NCBI GenBank assembly: GCA_020746105.1
Contig: CM036618.1
Location: forward strand, 117,939,161-118,003,160
Length of the DNA stretch: 64,000 nucleotides
From: Trogon surrucura
Taxonomy: Eukaryota; Chordata; Aves; Trogoniformes; Trogonidae
Direction: 5' to 3'
The notes below the pieces were generated by a model. The model was not told where the DNA came from and ran no database searches. It saw nothing but the letters and a program-made list of their open reading frames with translations. Below are positions 35,201-46,378 of this stretch, in pieces (positions within the stretch are counted from its first letter, which is position 1; each line of letters opens with the position of its first letter). Both the position numbers and the translations under genes were made by a program.

Positions 35201-38200
35201 TAGGGATTATCAATGAAAGCCTTCTGAGAGGGAGAGCCCGGTTCCTGGATCCTTGATCTCACGGTGCTGCCCTGGGCGACCTGAACTCCGTCTGAACCTT
35301 GTGTCAGATGTCAGGCTGTCAGATGCCTGCTTGGCTCTGGTACCACGTGGCAAAACGTGTTTAGTTTAGTTTTCCTTTTTCTTTTTTTCCCCCCATCAAA
35401 CTCCATAGGTATTTTCAATTAATATAAATATTCAGTTTAACAAATAGGAATTTAAAAAGTGTAGTTAGAGAAGCTGGTAGGGCAGGAAAAATGGGTTCTA
35501 AATCAGAAACCGTACCCATTTATAAGAACTTAGCATACGAAAGCTTGTGGCTTCTCCTCATCTGTTGCTTAGTCTAACAAGAATTTACCTTTATCACTAT
35601 CTGCTGCCCGTTCCTTTAAAATCCTTTTGTTGTCACACCTACAGCAGTGCTTTTTGCGTTGTGCCAGTGAATATACTTGCCCTCCTTTTTTTTTTTTTCT
35701 TTCAGTGACTTTGGAGCAAGTAAAGTTGGAAAAACTGAAGTGGAAAAAAAAAAAATCAACCTGTGCAATCTAAATTCAGTGTTTCTTAGCAGTTGTGGAC
35801 ATTGGGGACCTATTAGCTAAGTGTTCTGTAATGCAACGTTAGCAACACAGCCTATGGGATATCAGTCAGCTGTGGTGTGATAGACGTAGCAGATTATTCT
35901 GGGTGGCCTCCGTGTAGCAGGAACGGTTCAATTTCCTGTTCAGGCTTCTTTGCTTTTCAGCTGTCTACAATAGTGTTCTTGTTTCTGTTTTCCTGCTAAA
36001 CACGGAGACTGGGGGTTAGTTTTTCTGAGTAATTTTATACCCTTAGCTGAGAAGTCTTGCATGGCTTCGGAAGTGTGGTAAAATACTTCTATTTCTCCAT
36101 TTGTGGTTTTTTTTTTTAAACCGGATTGTAGTGACTTAATCGTGATCCAGAGGATTAGGGAGACCTGGGATCCCGTTCTAGACATTTAAAATTGATTTAA
36201 ACAGAAGCTTATTGTTTCTATTAATATTTTGAATGGATCACAGTGTTATGAAGACTAGCAATATTTCATATTTAACTGCAAGATATTTATACTCCTTCCG
36301 TTTTTGACATGGACTCCTGCTTCGCAGGGAGATGAGCCCGGTATGAAGCAGAGAACGGAATTAAGATTTTCCTTAAAGCCTTCAGCGAATATAATTACAT
36401 CTCTGCATTTTGTGATACAGCGCAGTAGCATTTTGAGAGAAAAGCTTAGTCATCTGGACCATATGAAGATGATGGATAATTACCTATGCTCCGCTTCATT
36501 CTCCTTCAGTAATTCTCTCTTCTGGCCCCATCGCTCCAACAAACTCAGCCACGTAGTAACAGCAGCAACTGTTTGCAGGACAGCTACGCTGTAAAATATA
36601 TATTTTAAAAGTGCTGTTTCTTTCATAGCGTGGTTGCTCCTCAGATTAACTGAGTGTTTGCTGTTTGACTCTCAGTATCTCTGGATTCTTGTTCTGCAAT
36701 ACCCTTGGGAGCAGACGTAGAGATACTCCAGCACAGACAATTATAAACCCAAACTACTGTTCTTGGTCTTTTCCCCAATTTTTAGTTCTTCCTTTCTGTG
36801 CCTAATTAGAGCGTCACTTTGTAGGTAATCCAAAAGCTGCCGTCGTGAAAAGAAGAATCTTTTCAGGAGAACATCCTGCTCAATGTTTACATCTTCAGAA
36901 CGTGTATGTCCCACGTCAGGGCATTTTTCATGTCAAATAGAGCAGACCTGAATGTCTTGAAAGAGAATAACAACCCCCCCAAAGGCCTAAATGTAATCTA
37001 AACATAGGTTTTAGAAAGGTTTTGCAGTGGCTTCGAAGGTTTGGTATGACATGTGAAGGCAGTAACAAATACCATTTGAATATTCATTTAGTCGTACGAA
37101 GATAATTGAGATTTTTTTCTTCAATTAGTTTTTCGTTTTGTAAGCACTGCGGTTATTTGAAAGACTCCTCTTTTGGAATACTGCTGGTTTTAGACAATAA
37201 CTACTCAAACGGGATCTCTTTTTGAGCCGCTGCCCCGTCGACTTCCTTTCCTGGCAGACACTTCTCCTTGTTTGCGAGGCTGTTGCGGATGTGCGATATC
37301 GTGGAAGTCACTCGCCAGCCTCGAAATATCCTCCTTGTTTTTAGCCCCTGCACCTGACTACCCCATTAAATTTCCTTTTACATTTTCCCCGTTCGCACTG
37401 AGGGTTTATAAAAACCCAAAGCGGGATGCTCTTACGGCAGGGTGCTCTGCAGCCCACCCCCTCACGGTTCCTTTCTGCTCGACTTCTGCGACACCGCGGG
37501 CTCGCAGCAAATATTCCAAGAAAGGTGGTCTCAGTCTTTCCGGAGGGTGTTCTGCTGTGCTTGATCCAGCTATGAAATAATTAACTTGATTTTGCAAGGA
37601 TCAGGTGTTTGATACGGCCAGACACTTAAAATCGTGCTGTTCCAACAGAGGGGGTTCTTTAAATAGTTCAGAATTCTAAAATTGTCAGGCATCAGCTTTT
37701 TTTTTCCTTAAAAATATTTAGATATCTTTTACTTGAGCCGTGGGAGTACTTAGGATTTAATTAGTTTCTAATCCTAGAAGTTGCAGAAGTGCTCAAGGAG
37801 GCTGCAGAGTAGCAAAAGCAAAACTTCTGTGCGTGCTGGACTCATCAGAGTTTATCTGGTTTTCCTGGTAAAACATTTTGAGGGGAAAACTGCTGTACAG
37901 TATGACTTGTTTACTTGGCCTTTTTTGTGTTAATAAAGAAGACAAGATCCTATAAACTCTTCATCCTTTAATCTTAGACTCTGTTTCTTCACTGAAACTA
38001 GTTTAGTGGTTAGGGGAGCCCAGGGTGGTTACTTCTCCTGTTTCAATGAGCGTTCTGCGAAGCCGTGGTTCTTGTGTCTAGTGACAGAGTTAGCCCTACC
38101 TGTACGATCTCATTTGCAGTCGATTTGGCACTAATTCTAGAAGTTTGTTGTCAGTTGGGCTCTAAAGAAGGTAAGAAAGTGGCCCAGATGCAGAGAACAA

Positions 38201-41200
38201 CGTGGGACGCTGGGCTTACTTCAGACCCATACGCGTAGGAGTGTGTTTGGTCTTGACACAACCTGCAGTTGTAGAAAGTCCGTAGGGCTTGGTATGAACC
38301 CCTTAACTTGGTTAGGTTTAGAGCATACACCTTTAACAAACATTTCATTCCCAAGTCACGCTTCAGTAATGAAGTACTTGGCTGGTCTACAAGTACTGCC
38401 TCCCACTCGTTAAGCACTTTGGAAAATGGCTTTAGTGAAGCTGCAGAAATTGGTGCGTGGGTTTCCTCTAAGCATTCGCTTTTGTTGCTGAACGGATGTG
38501 GAATATTTCACGTGGCTTGTCTTGTGCGAACAGGTAAGACAGAGGACTGAATGTACCACTTCCTGCCATAAAGCAAGTAGGGTTTTAATGTTCACGTAGA
38601 ATCTGCGACGAAACGTCTTGAAAAATGTTTTTGACTAGCAAAAATACAGAATTCTAGAAACACAGTTTTCAAGCATCTATGAGATTTCGTGTTAAGTATT
38701 TGGCCTGCTTTGGACGTTAATTTTTGTCTTCGTCTTACAGGTTATGTTTGAGACTTACCAGTTTTCTGGGGTGTATGTAGCCATTCAGGCTGTTCTTACA
38801 TTGTATGCTCAAGGTAGGTAAAGATAACTCAAAACCTGTTTGGCTTATAAATGTGGCGCTGAGCCAAGCTACTAATATGGGACTGATGGGTCTTGGGCTT
38901 AAGTGAGCGCTGTTGTAAGCTGAGTGTGACTTACAAGCTTGGTTTTTGCTTTGAGAAACTATTGACAGCTACCCCTGTTCGTGTTATTTTCCTAAACCAA
39001 CCGTGGAAGCATGCTTGGAAATGTAAAAACCGGGTTTATCAAAACTGTCATTGTTTCGGGGTGTAGGCATTTTAGTCTTTGGCATCAAGTCTTAAAGGCA
39101 TGCTTTTGATTTTCTGATAAAGGAAATACTTATTAACAGAAGTGAATTTCAAGAAGATGGCTAGGTGATTTTTGCACTATTTTCAGTCTGAAAACGAAAA
39201 GTTAATTCTTTTGCTGTCGATAAGCTAGACTCACTGATCCTCAGCCCGAGGAGAAAATTATGCGTTCACTGAATTCAGTCGGAATTCTACCATCGCCTGC
39301 AATCCATCTTGGATTTCAAGAAGTTACTCAAGCACGTCAGTTCTAAAAACGTGACTATTTGCAACTGTTTACTAGTGGCGTGGTGTTTTGAGCTGTCACA
39401 CAGTCTGTTCACGTGTCAGCGTGGTTTCTGTGTCCAGGAGCAGAAACGATGGGGTGCTGGAGAGGCGGCTCTGCTATGCAAGTCAGTAAAACTAGTCGAA
39501 CCAAACCCACTTTTGCAGACCTGGATATTAATTTCGTTTGCTGTGATCTGTGCTATTACTCTTTCTTTTTCTAGTTTTTTTTTTCCCTTTGCTTTGATTC
39601 TTTGTCAGTATTTAATTGACTAATTGAATTCTGCTGTATTTGTGCCTCTATTTTGCTGTGTAGCGCTCAGTTACTCTGTGAATAACAAAACGTGAAACAA
39701 CTTAGAGCAGTCCACAGTGTTGCTACATACAGCAAAGTTGCCGACCTTCCAAGATGTAAAAAACAGGTGGCACAGAAATAGAACATTTACTTTTGCAAAT
39801 AAAAAAACCCACCACCTTTAAAGCATCCTGCTCATTTATATCCCATCAAAGATTAAAGCAGTGGCTTAATAGAGAGACGTGCCGCGTTTCACGGCGCTGC
39901 TTCACGCTGCTGTTAAAACTCTCTTAAGACTAAGGGTTGCTTTTACCTGGAATTCTGCATGCTCGTGTGCCTTTTAAAGGTAAAAAAGGGTTCTGATATG
40001 AATATATATATGAAACCCTATTTGTAATGAGGAAGTTCTTGAGCAATTCCTCCCGACGGTTGGGTTGTAGTCCCTCGTGACCGACTGTTTCCTCCCGTAT
40101 TGCGTGTGTCCCATCGCAAGACTGGTGGTGTTTGCGTAGCGCTTATTCCAGTTCACTAAATAGAGCTGAAGATCTGATCGCACAACTAAACCAAGGTGTG
40201 TTCTTTGGTTCATTCGAGACAAATAACCAACTTGTTTGCCTTCTGCTTACAAAGCCCGAGCAAATTACAGCAGCCAGACCAATGCCGTTACGTATCAAAT
40301 GTTCTGTCATTGTTTTAAAGTCTCCCCTGAAAATATGTTTTCTTGCTTTAGGCAGCTTGTGAGAAGCTATGAAACTGTTTTCTAATCAATTTACACAATT
40401 AATTCAGCTTCTTGTTTAGTTTGTTAGTGAAGTATAGAAACTTTTGCTTCTACATGCTTGTGATATAGAATTGAATGGGTTTGTGGTAAACTTTTTTCAC
40501 TGCAGTGAATTTCTTTGGTCTACGAACACGGATCTGATTCAGCCTAACACTGTTTTTTGGGTAAAAAAAAAAAAATAGGTGTGCTCTGTAGTCCAAATAT
40601 TCTCTACCTTATGATGAAAGCACTGTTTTGCTTTTGAATAACAGCCAAAATGAACAAGTCCTAATAATTGTAACAAGATAAACTTGTGGACCGAGTATCT
40701 CTAGGTTTCTTCATACCTGAGAAATTAATATAAGGTTGCAGATACAGGTAAACCTGAGGAGGAATCTGTGTCCCAACAAGCGTTTAATGATCTTAGATAT
40801 TCTCTTTAATTGGAGTGCAATTTGAGATGTCCAAACACCAGATAGAATTGTGAACAGTAGAATTGTAAGCATCTAGGAAAAAGTAGAGGTAATACTTTAA
40901 AAAAAAAAAAAAAAACCACACAACCATACATGAAAGAATTTGTTACCCTGAAAAACTTAACTTTTGAAGTTATTTTTAAATTGCGGCTGCTTTTCCCAAC
41001 ATGACTGGAGGAACAGAGATTGGGCTAAGATTACAGTGGAAGATCCTATCTTAAACTGGCTGCTGTTCTGCTCTGATATAATAAAGGTTGTGCCTTTTCC
41101 CCCCTCGCTCTTTCAGGTTTGTTGACCGGTGTGGTTGTGGACTCTGGCGATGGGGTAACTCATATCTGCCCAGTTTATGAAGGCTTCTCTCTCCCTCACC

Positions 41201-44200
41201 TCACCCGACGGTTGGATATCGCGGGGAGGGATATCACGAGGTACCTCATTAAGGTAAGCTGCAGAGAATTTTGGAGGTCGAGGCTGGTACCTGTGGTACG
41301 TTGGTTCAAGTTAAAATCCTTCGATAGCAAAAACGTTTTCCTTTTATTATTCCGATGTTAATTACATAAGGAGCTCCTGTGTTCTCTGTATTGCTCCAGT
41401 CTATCCTTACTGTGTGTCCTCATCTAAATCACACGTGGGGTTATTGCTGTTATTCAGAGACTTCACATTTTCTTAGTGGCAATCTTACAGGAAGGGACTT
41501 TATTCCGTATTTGGGAAGGAAAAACTCAAATGTTGACTTTCTTGATGCATAAAATGAAAGCAAAATTGTATTCTATCAGTTCTACTCGTCTGTTTTCATA
41601 AAGACTTTTTCTTAGAGTGTGAAAAATATTCTTCCCTGATTATTAAATAAGACAGTATATTTTACAGACTGTTTTGTTTGAATATAAGCAACGTAACAGA
41701 TTGACAAATCTTGCAGTTAAACTGGACTGCTGGAGTGTTGAGAAGTCCTAAAAATAAGGATTATTTTGGTTATCTTGTGTTTGGAATGGTTACGCTGGAA
41801 GTTGTAATGACAAAGAAAATCTCCCCCTTGCAGTAACGCTGCTGCTGTTCTGCTTTTCTGGTAATGACGGATACGCTGTGACCGATTTGACTTAACACTA
41901 AATTTAAAAGTCCATCTCCCTTTTTTAACTAACTGCAAAGACACGTGTTTGAATGTACCCTCCCGCCGATCCAAGGGATCTGGGCTGTTCCTCTCGTTTG
42001 CCACTAACCTTGTACGTCCCTGTAGCTCCTCTTGCTGCGAGGGTATGCCTTCAACCACTCCGCTGATTTCGAGACTGTGCGCATGATCAAGGAGAAGCTC
42101 TGCTACGTGGGATATAACATCGAGCAGGAGCAGAAACTGGCGTTAGAGACCACAGTACTAGTTGAATCCTACACGGTGAGTGTTTCGAAACAGCTTTTTT
42201 TTTTTTTTGATCCTAAACTTCTTAAGTTTAAATTCAGGTAGCACTTCGCTTTGATTCCTTCTGAGCTTTTCCTTGGCAGTAGCTCACCTCCCAGAGATAG
42301 AAGTCTGTAGAATCAGATTACTTGGTTCAGAGAAAGCTTTTAAAAGCTTTTTTGGTTTGTTTTTTTTTTCCCTTTTCAAATCTTCCATAAGACTTTGTGC
42401 TCATTTTTGTGATCCTAAGTCCATGAAATTTGAATATTATAGCACAGGAACTGGTAGAGAAAGTAGATTTGCTCTAGCACGTCAGATTATTTCTAGCGGT
42501 AATGTGTGTGAGACTGGTATCTGGTGATGGGAATGGTAAACTTGCTCTTAGGGGAAACTTCCTGTGGTCACACATGGAAGAAAAGAATCTTGCAGGAAAA
42601 CATTATTCTTGCTGTAAAGTAATCTTTAAATTGGTGTTAGAAGTTGTATTGCAAGGAGGTGTTTGGTATGTCAGTATCAAGGTATCTAGTGCCTGAGGTC
42701 TCTAAATTGGATAACGATTGAAGAATTTGTATGTTCTTCTACTAGTGCCGAGCGACTTCTATAGCGACAAGTATCAACAATTTCCTGCTTTAAGTCATCA
42801 GGGAACGATGTAGATGGTTTCCTCTTGCCTTGTTCAGTGTGCGCTTGGTTAAAAGGAGTCTTCTAACTGGTGTTTGTTCTTCACTAGCTCCCGGATGGCA
42901 GGATTATCAAAGTTGGTGGAGAACGGTTCGAGGCGCCGGAGGCTCTCTTCCAGCCTCACTTAATCAATGTCGAGGGGGTTGGCGTGGCCGAATTGCTCTT
43001 CAACACCATCCAGGCCGCTGACATCGACACCAGGTAAGAGCGGAACGCGTCAAACCCTCTGTCAGGGTACAGGGGTGCTGTGAGAACTGCATTCAAACAA
43101 AATAACCTCTTTTGGTTTGGACGCTTGTACGGGTATGTCGGGAGTGGAGTCGGTCTGAGATCTTGGAGCTTAACAAGGTGTCTGGAAACTTGCCTGTGTT
43201 GGTACGAGTGAGCACAATAATGTTTTTTTGCTTCTGCTTTCTGGGATGCCTGGAAAAGCCTGAGCGAGTCTGCCAAAGTGACTTTCTTAGACTTGCATGT
43301 ACAGCCCTGTCTGTACAGGTACTCTTACCAGTAAGAATATGCTGCATGATACCAGAAAGACCTTTTTTCTTTTTTTTTTCTCCCCGGTCAGGTCTGAATT
43401 TTACAAGCACATTGTGCTCTCTGGAGGGTCCACTATGTACCCCGGGCTGCCTTCGCGACTGGAGCGGGAACTTAAACAGCTCTACCTGGAACGAGTTCTG
43501 AAAGGAGATGTGGAAAAACTCTCGGTACGTACCGAGTCGCTGCTTTTATCGGTGTGGGGCCGAGGTTTATCCTGAACCCCCACTAGAGGGAACCAAGTAG
43601 TCAGAAATGACAGAAGCTGCGGAGGAGCCTCGATAAACTTGGAAAATCCCAGCTTTGGGTTCTTCCCAGCCCTGCGGTTCATTGAGGTGGCTTGTGTGTA
43701 TGTACTTGCAGTGAAGCCACCTTCTTGTCCGTGCTAACAGCAATTAATTCCTGAAGCCTTAGGTTAGTCCGAATGCGAAATGGGCTGGTAAATGCTGGGA
43801 CACAACTTGTAATGTAGGTTGAATAAAGCTGTGAGGTTTAGTGCCTTGAAGTCATCATCGAGCAAAGATGATAAAGTTTTGGTTCATGCTATAGGCAAAA
43901 CACTCAAAAGCAAGAGGCTGGAGCTCCCACCTGCCTACAAGTGGAACAAATTTCCCTTTACATTGGTTACGGTGATGAGCAGACAACAGCCACACGCAGG
44001 TTACAGGGGTAGTGCTGCACTGGAGTGCTGCCTGCTGCTCAGGGAGGAGATATTTAGAGAGAAAATTCCTCTGAGTGGAGCTTCTGATGTGAAACAGAAT
44101 TGAATCTCTCTGGTTTTCAGTACGGTGTTCTCTGAGGATCTTTTGTAGCTATGGAATGACTCAATTGTGCAGAATATTTTAAGTCTAAGAATATTTCATA

Positions 44201-44880
44201 TATAGCTTTGCACTAATTCTTGCTCTCAAAGTTAGAGCGTTAGCATCAAATAATTTAAGGGAATAGTAGTTAGCTAAGCTGGTCTAGATTGGAAATTTAA
44301 AATCTGTACCATATGCCCTTCTTAATTCTAAAATATTTTGTGATTTGATGATCTGGTAACTTCTGCTAATTTTAGCCACTTAGAAAGTATTTCACCCTCT
44401 ATCATGTTCATAAAATGTAAAAATGCAGTCTTTAATTTTGTGCTCTGACTCCTGGACTTTTTGTGGGTGCACCGAAAGCATAATTTTGGGGGAAGTGTCA
44501 ATAGCCATCTCTAGTTTCGAGAGCAAAGTAGTTATTCCATTTCACTTCGGTTGCACAAGCTGGAAGCTCACGCAGAGTGTCCTGTGCCGGCACGACATTT
44601 TTTTTTGGGTTGCATTTTTCTCGCTAGCAAGTTTCCATTCCATTGTTCTGGTGGAAAGCACAGTGATTGTCTCCAGAGTCCTAGTAACAGTTTCGTTTCT
44701 TTTTCGTAGAAATTTAAGATCCGAATTGAAGATCCGCCTCGTCGAAAGCACATGGTGTTTTTGGGTGGCGCGGTTCTAGCAGATATAATGAAAGACAAAG
44801 ACAACTTCTGGATGACCCGACAAGAATACCAAGAAAAGGGAGTGCGTGTGCTGGAGAAGCTTGGTGTGACTGTTCGATAA
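23236..44880 (+). CDS. ACTR2: ACTR2 (ARP2), actin-related protein 2, whole spliced coding span of nine exons
   Basis: ARP2 is the nucleotide-binding actin-like subunit that pairs with ARP3 in the Arp2/3 complex. Together they template the first subunits of a branched actin filament at the cell cortex. The exons join as 23236-23283, 28861-28971, 34527-34742, 38741-38813, 41117-41253, 42026-42175, 42888-43033, 43392-43524 and 44710-44880, giving 394 residues, the usual vertebrate length. Actin-fold landmarks seen are the phosphate-1 loop DNGTG (residues 12-16), Q141 (equivalent of actin Q137), the phosphate-2 loop DSGDGVTH (158-165, with H165 matching actin H161) and the adenosine-contact stretch SGGSTMYPG (304-312). 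All introns are GT-AG and the reading frame is intact. Compared with mammalian ARP2 as I remember it, differences are few (T3, L4, A45, K103). Identity is certain; the exact transcription start and end are inferred. Confidence 0.98.
23325..23339. repeat. Poly(G) run at the start of ACTR2 intron 1
   Basis: Fifteen consecutive G residues start 42 bases after the exon 1 donor and are followed by further G-rich tracts to about 23375. The sense strand, and hence the nascent RNA, has G-quadruplex potential. Confidence 0.85.
27705..27826 (+). mobile_element. Diverged CR1 LINE 3' fragment in ACTR2 intron 1
   Basis: The order of elements matches a CR1 tail: tccttggaggctccc, tggtcaaagcccggagcaac, ctggtccgagctgaggttgg, gacagctcccgaggttccct, then a decayed terminal repeat (atcccgggatgctctg). 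Divergence is higher than in the 51.1-kb copy. It lies in the sense orientation of ACTR2. Confidence 0.78.
28861..28971 (+). CDS. ACTR2: ACTR2 exon 2, residues 17-53
   Basis: This 111-nt exon is flanked by ttttcag and gtaaat and is phase 0 on both sides. It begins [17 protein letters not shown] and ends GNIEIK. It encodes the start of subdomain 1 and the subdomain 2 segment corresponding to the actin D-loop region. Residue 45 is alanine (STAK), where I recall threonine in mammals. The exon ends exactly where the optional microexon residues would be inserted. Confidence 0.97.
31575..31600. repeat. (GGA)n microsatellite in ACTR2 intron 2
   Basis: This is an uninterrupted run of GGA trinucleotides of about 26 bases. 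Read on the other strand it creates a spurious polyproline frame, which is not a gene. Confidence 0.9.
32528..32542 (+). CDS. ACTR2: ACTR2 alternative 15-nt microexon (NNKKM)
   Basis: Fifteen bases, AATAACAAAAAGATG, lie between an acceptor (gaagtag, behind a long pyrimidine-rich tract at about 32465-32518) and a strong donor (gtaagtgag). They sit inside intron 2 in the same orientation as the gene. Because both flanking exons are phase 0, inclusion adds five residues (NNKKM) between K53 and D54 without changing the frame, giving 399 residues. A longer ARP2 isoform of 399 residues is known in mammals, and this is its expected position. The insert falls in subdomain 2 just after the D-loop equivalent. 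Usage in this species is inferred, not shown. Confidence 0.82.
34527..34742 (+). CDS. ACTR2: ACTR2 exon 3, residues 54-125
   Basis: This 216-nt exon is bounded by ttttacag and gtatgt, in phase 0 on both sides. It begins [20 protein letters not shown] and ends TKNREKIVE, covering the rest of subdomain 2 and the return into subdomain 1. Residue 103 is lysine (IDTKNCK), whereas mammalian ARP2 has arginine there, a conservative change. Confidence 0.97.
34743..38740 (+). other. ACTR2: ACTR2 intron 3 (3998 bp)
   Basis: The donor is gtatgt and the acceptor cttacag. It holds a possible MIR-like fragment at 36130-36183 and several T-rich runs. Nothing coding was seen. Confidence 0.95.
36130..36183 (+). 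repeat. Possible MIR-like SINE fragment in ACTR2 intron 3
   Basis: The stretch gatccagaggattagggaga followed by cctgggatcccgttctagac resembles the MIR core (ggattaggagacctgggttctagtcc). It is too short for a firm family call. Confidence 0.35.
38741..38813 (+). CDS. ACTR2: ACTR2 exon 4, residues 126-149 plus first base of codon 150
   Basis: This 73-nt exon lies between cttacag and gtaggt. It encodes [20 protein letters not shown] followed by LYAQ and leaves one base of the G150 codon. Q141 matches actin Q137, which helps position the attacking water during ATP hydrolysis. At 73 nt it is the shortest constitutive internal exon. Confidence 0.97.
38814..41116 (+). other. ACTR2: ACTR2 intron 4 (2303 bp)
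   Basis: The donor is gtaggt and the acceptor tctttcag. The intron interrupts codon 150 after its first base. It contains a 17-base poly(A) run at 40899-40915 and no other clear feature. Confidence 0.95.
41117..41253 (+). CDS. ACTR2: ACTR2 exon 5, residues 150-195
   Basis: This 137-nt exon lies between tctttcag and gtaagc, completes the split G150 codon and returns to phase 0. It carries the phosphate-2 loop [17 protein letters not shown], with D158 and H165 equivalent to actin D154 and H161. It ends [16 protein letters not shown] in subdomain 4. Confidence 0.97.
41254..42025 (+). other. ACTR2: ACTR2 intron 5 (772 bp)
   Basis: The donor is gtaagc and the acceptor ccctgtag, phase 0. No additional feature was seen. 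Confidence 0.95.
42026..42175 (+). CDS. ACTR2: ACTR2 exon 6, residues 196-245, carries the Y202 and T237/T238 regulatory sites
   Basis: This 150-nt exon lies between ccctgtag and gtgagt and is phase 0 on both sides. It begins [20 protein letters not shown]. The codons for Tyr202 (42044-42046), Thr237 (42149-42151) and Thr238 (42152-42154) are all present. Phosphorylation of these residues is reported to relieve the inactive state of the Arp2/3 complex. The exon covers much of subdomain 4. Confidence 0.97.
42176..42887 (+). other. ACTR2: ACTR2 intron 6 (712 bp)
   Basis: The donor is gtgagt and the acceptor ttcactag, phase 0. It contains a perfect 18-bp palindrome at 42333-42350. Confidence 0.95.
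42888..43033 (+). CDS. ACTR2: ACTR2 exon 7, residues 246-293 plus two bases of codon 294
   Basis: This 146-nt exon lies between ttcactag and gtaaga. It begins [20 protein letters not shown] and ends IQAADIDT plus the first two bases of R294. The LPDG and GGERFEAPE stretches are hallmarks of the actin superfamily in subdomains 3 and 4. Confidence 0.97.
43034..43391 (+). other. ACTR2: ACTR2 intron 7 (358 bp)
   Basis: The donor is gtaaga and the acceptor cccggtcag. It interrupts codon 294 after two bases. A T-rich pyrimidine tract (about 43362-43385) precedes the acceptor. Confidence 0.95.
43392..43524 (+). CDS. ACTR2: ACTR2 exon 8, residues 294-338
   Basis: This 133-nt exon lies between cccggtcag and gtacgt, completes R294 and ends in phase 0. 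It encodes [20 protein letters not shown], the adenosine-contact loop of the actin fold, then an ARP2-specific segment ending LKGDVEKLS. Intron 7 before it is the shortest in the gene (358 bp). Confidence 0.97.
43525..44709 (+). other. ACTR2: ACTR2 intron 8 (1185 bp)
   Basis: The donor is gtacgt and the acceptor ttttcgtag, phase 0. No additional feature was seen. Confidence 0.95.
44710..44880 (+). CDS. ACTR2: ACTR2 exon 9 (coding part), residues 339-394 and stop
   Basis: The last coding segment starts after ttttcgtag with [20 protein letters not shown] and ends [15 protein letters not shown] followed by TAA. It carries the conserved [10 protein letters not shown] helix and the [13 protein letters not shown] motif that corresponds to the C-terminal SWIxKxEYDE region of actin. 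The same exon continues into the 3' UTR. Confidence 0.97.
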
Positions 44881-46372
44881 ATCCCAAAGCCTGTTCCCAT
44901 CACGTGTCTAAAGCTTTTTTTTGTTTTTTTTTTTTTTTTTCCTCCTTTCATTGCCAATCTCTGAACTCACTCAGCTACATGCTATGGAAAGGCCTGGCTG
45001 TGGCCTTTTGACCCAAAGGTCAGGTTTTGTTCTGGTTTCTTGGGGTGGCTTTTGTTAAAAGTTTCTTAACGTGGCTAAATTTGACTATTAAATTTGACCA
45101 CTTCCCTGCAAACAAAACAGAGCAAGAGCAGCCTGTCTACTTCATTGTTCCTTCCCAGTAGGCAACTGGGTAATTCTGGTGGGCTTTTTTCTTCTGGGTT
45201 TATTGCTGTAGTACCGCTAGCTTTTGTCTCTAGTTCACAAGGGGTTGTGTGCCTTTTTTTTTTTTAGCATAAGAAAACCTTTTAAACAGGAATTTTTGCT
45301 ATTGGATCATTGTGGTGGTTATCTTTGCATCTTTCTGCCTCTCTCTCTACATGAAGATTTTTTTTTTTTTTTCCGAAATTTTTTTTGTTTCCTGCAATTA
45401 GGAATTTCGATTAAACGTTGGTAGAAACTAGATTAACTAGCTGGAATGGCTTTAACACACTGTTTTGCTGTAACGTGGTTCCATATGCACTGCTGCCTAA
45501 ACTGGCTTCTGAGGTGGTTTATCCTTACAGGTGGTGGTGGGGCTTTCATACCGTATTTCTCTAAGTGGGCATGTACACAGTTGCCACAAGTGGAGAAAAC
45601 ACCTGATACTCTGGCAAATGTCAATTTGTGGCCTTAGGTGTCGTCTTCTGGAGGGAGGAGACAGGTCTGAGCTGTGTTGCTTTTCTGTTAAGGGATAGCT
45701 GGGGGGTCAGTCTGACCAAAAATGCCTCTTTTTATAGCTGAATTTTGGTACCGTGTTGTCTCGGCATAGGGAGCAAGAATGTTCAATTAGCTATTCTGTA
45801 ACTGTTGAGAAACTTAGATATGCCGGGACAGGAGCCTCTAAACTTCTCAAGAGATTTAATACTTTCCGAAATGCTTGTGAAAACTGTAACCAGAGATATT
45901 AAAACCCCCAAAACTAAGTTTTAAGTCTGATGTTTTAAGTGCTTGTGTGTACATCAGCAGCACTTCCATTAAACTTTACAAGTATATTAACCTAGTGCCA
46001 AGTAGTTACTGCGGATGAGTATGTCGATGACCAGTGTTTGTTGCAGCAAGCAGATATTTATAAACAGCCGCTGGCAGCAGGTTACAAAGAACGGCCTCTA
46101 TTTGTTCCAGTTAAAAAATAACATTGGAATATGAGATGATGTCGGTTGGTAAATATCCACAGTTTATTTTGTCCAGTCTTGATTCTCGATGCTTAACATG
46201 GGATGGGGAAGGAAGTGAAAACCAGTGATGAAAATGCTGTTTCCAGAAAGTACATTAAAGCTGAGTTGTTCTGAAAAAATAGAAGTTGTCACTAGTAATT
46301 ACCAGCCATCTTCTCCGAGTAGAGTTGCCTCTATTTTCTTCCTACTAGCAGACTGGTGACTATCATCTTTGT

Positions 46373-46378
46373 AATAAA
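46373..46378 (+). terminator. Candidate proximal poly(A) signal AATAAA of ACTR2
   Basis: A canonical hexamer (gtAATAAAat) lies 1.49 kb after the stop codon. Use would give a markedly shorter 3' UTR. Functional use is not demonstrated. Confidence 0.35.
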
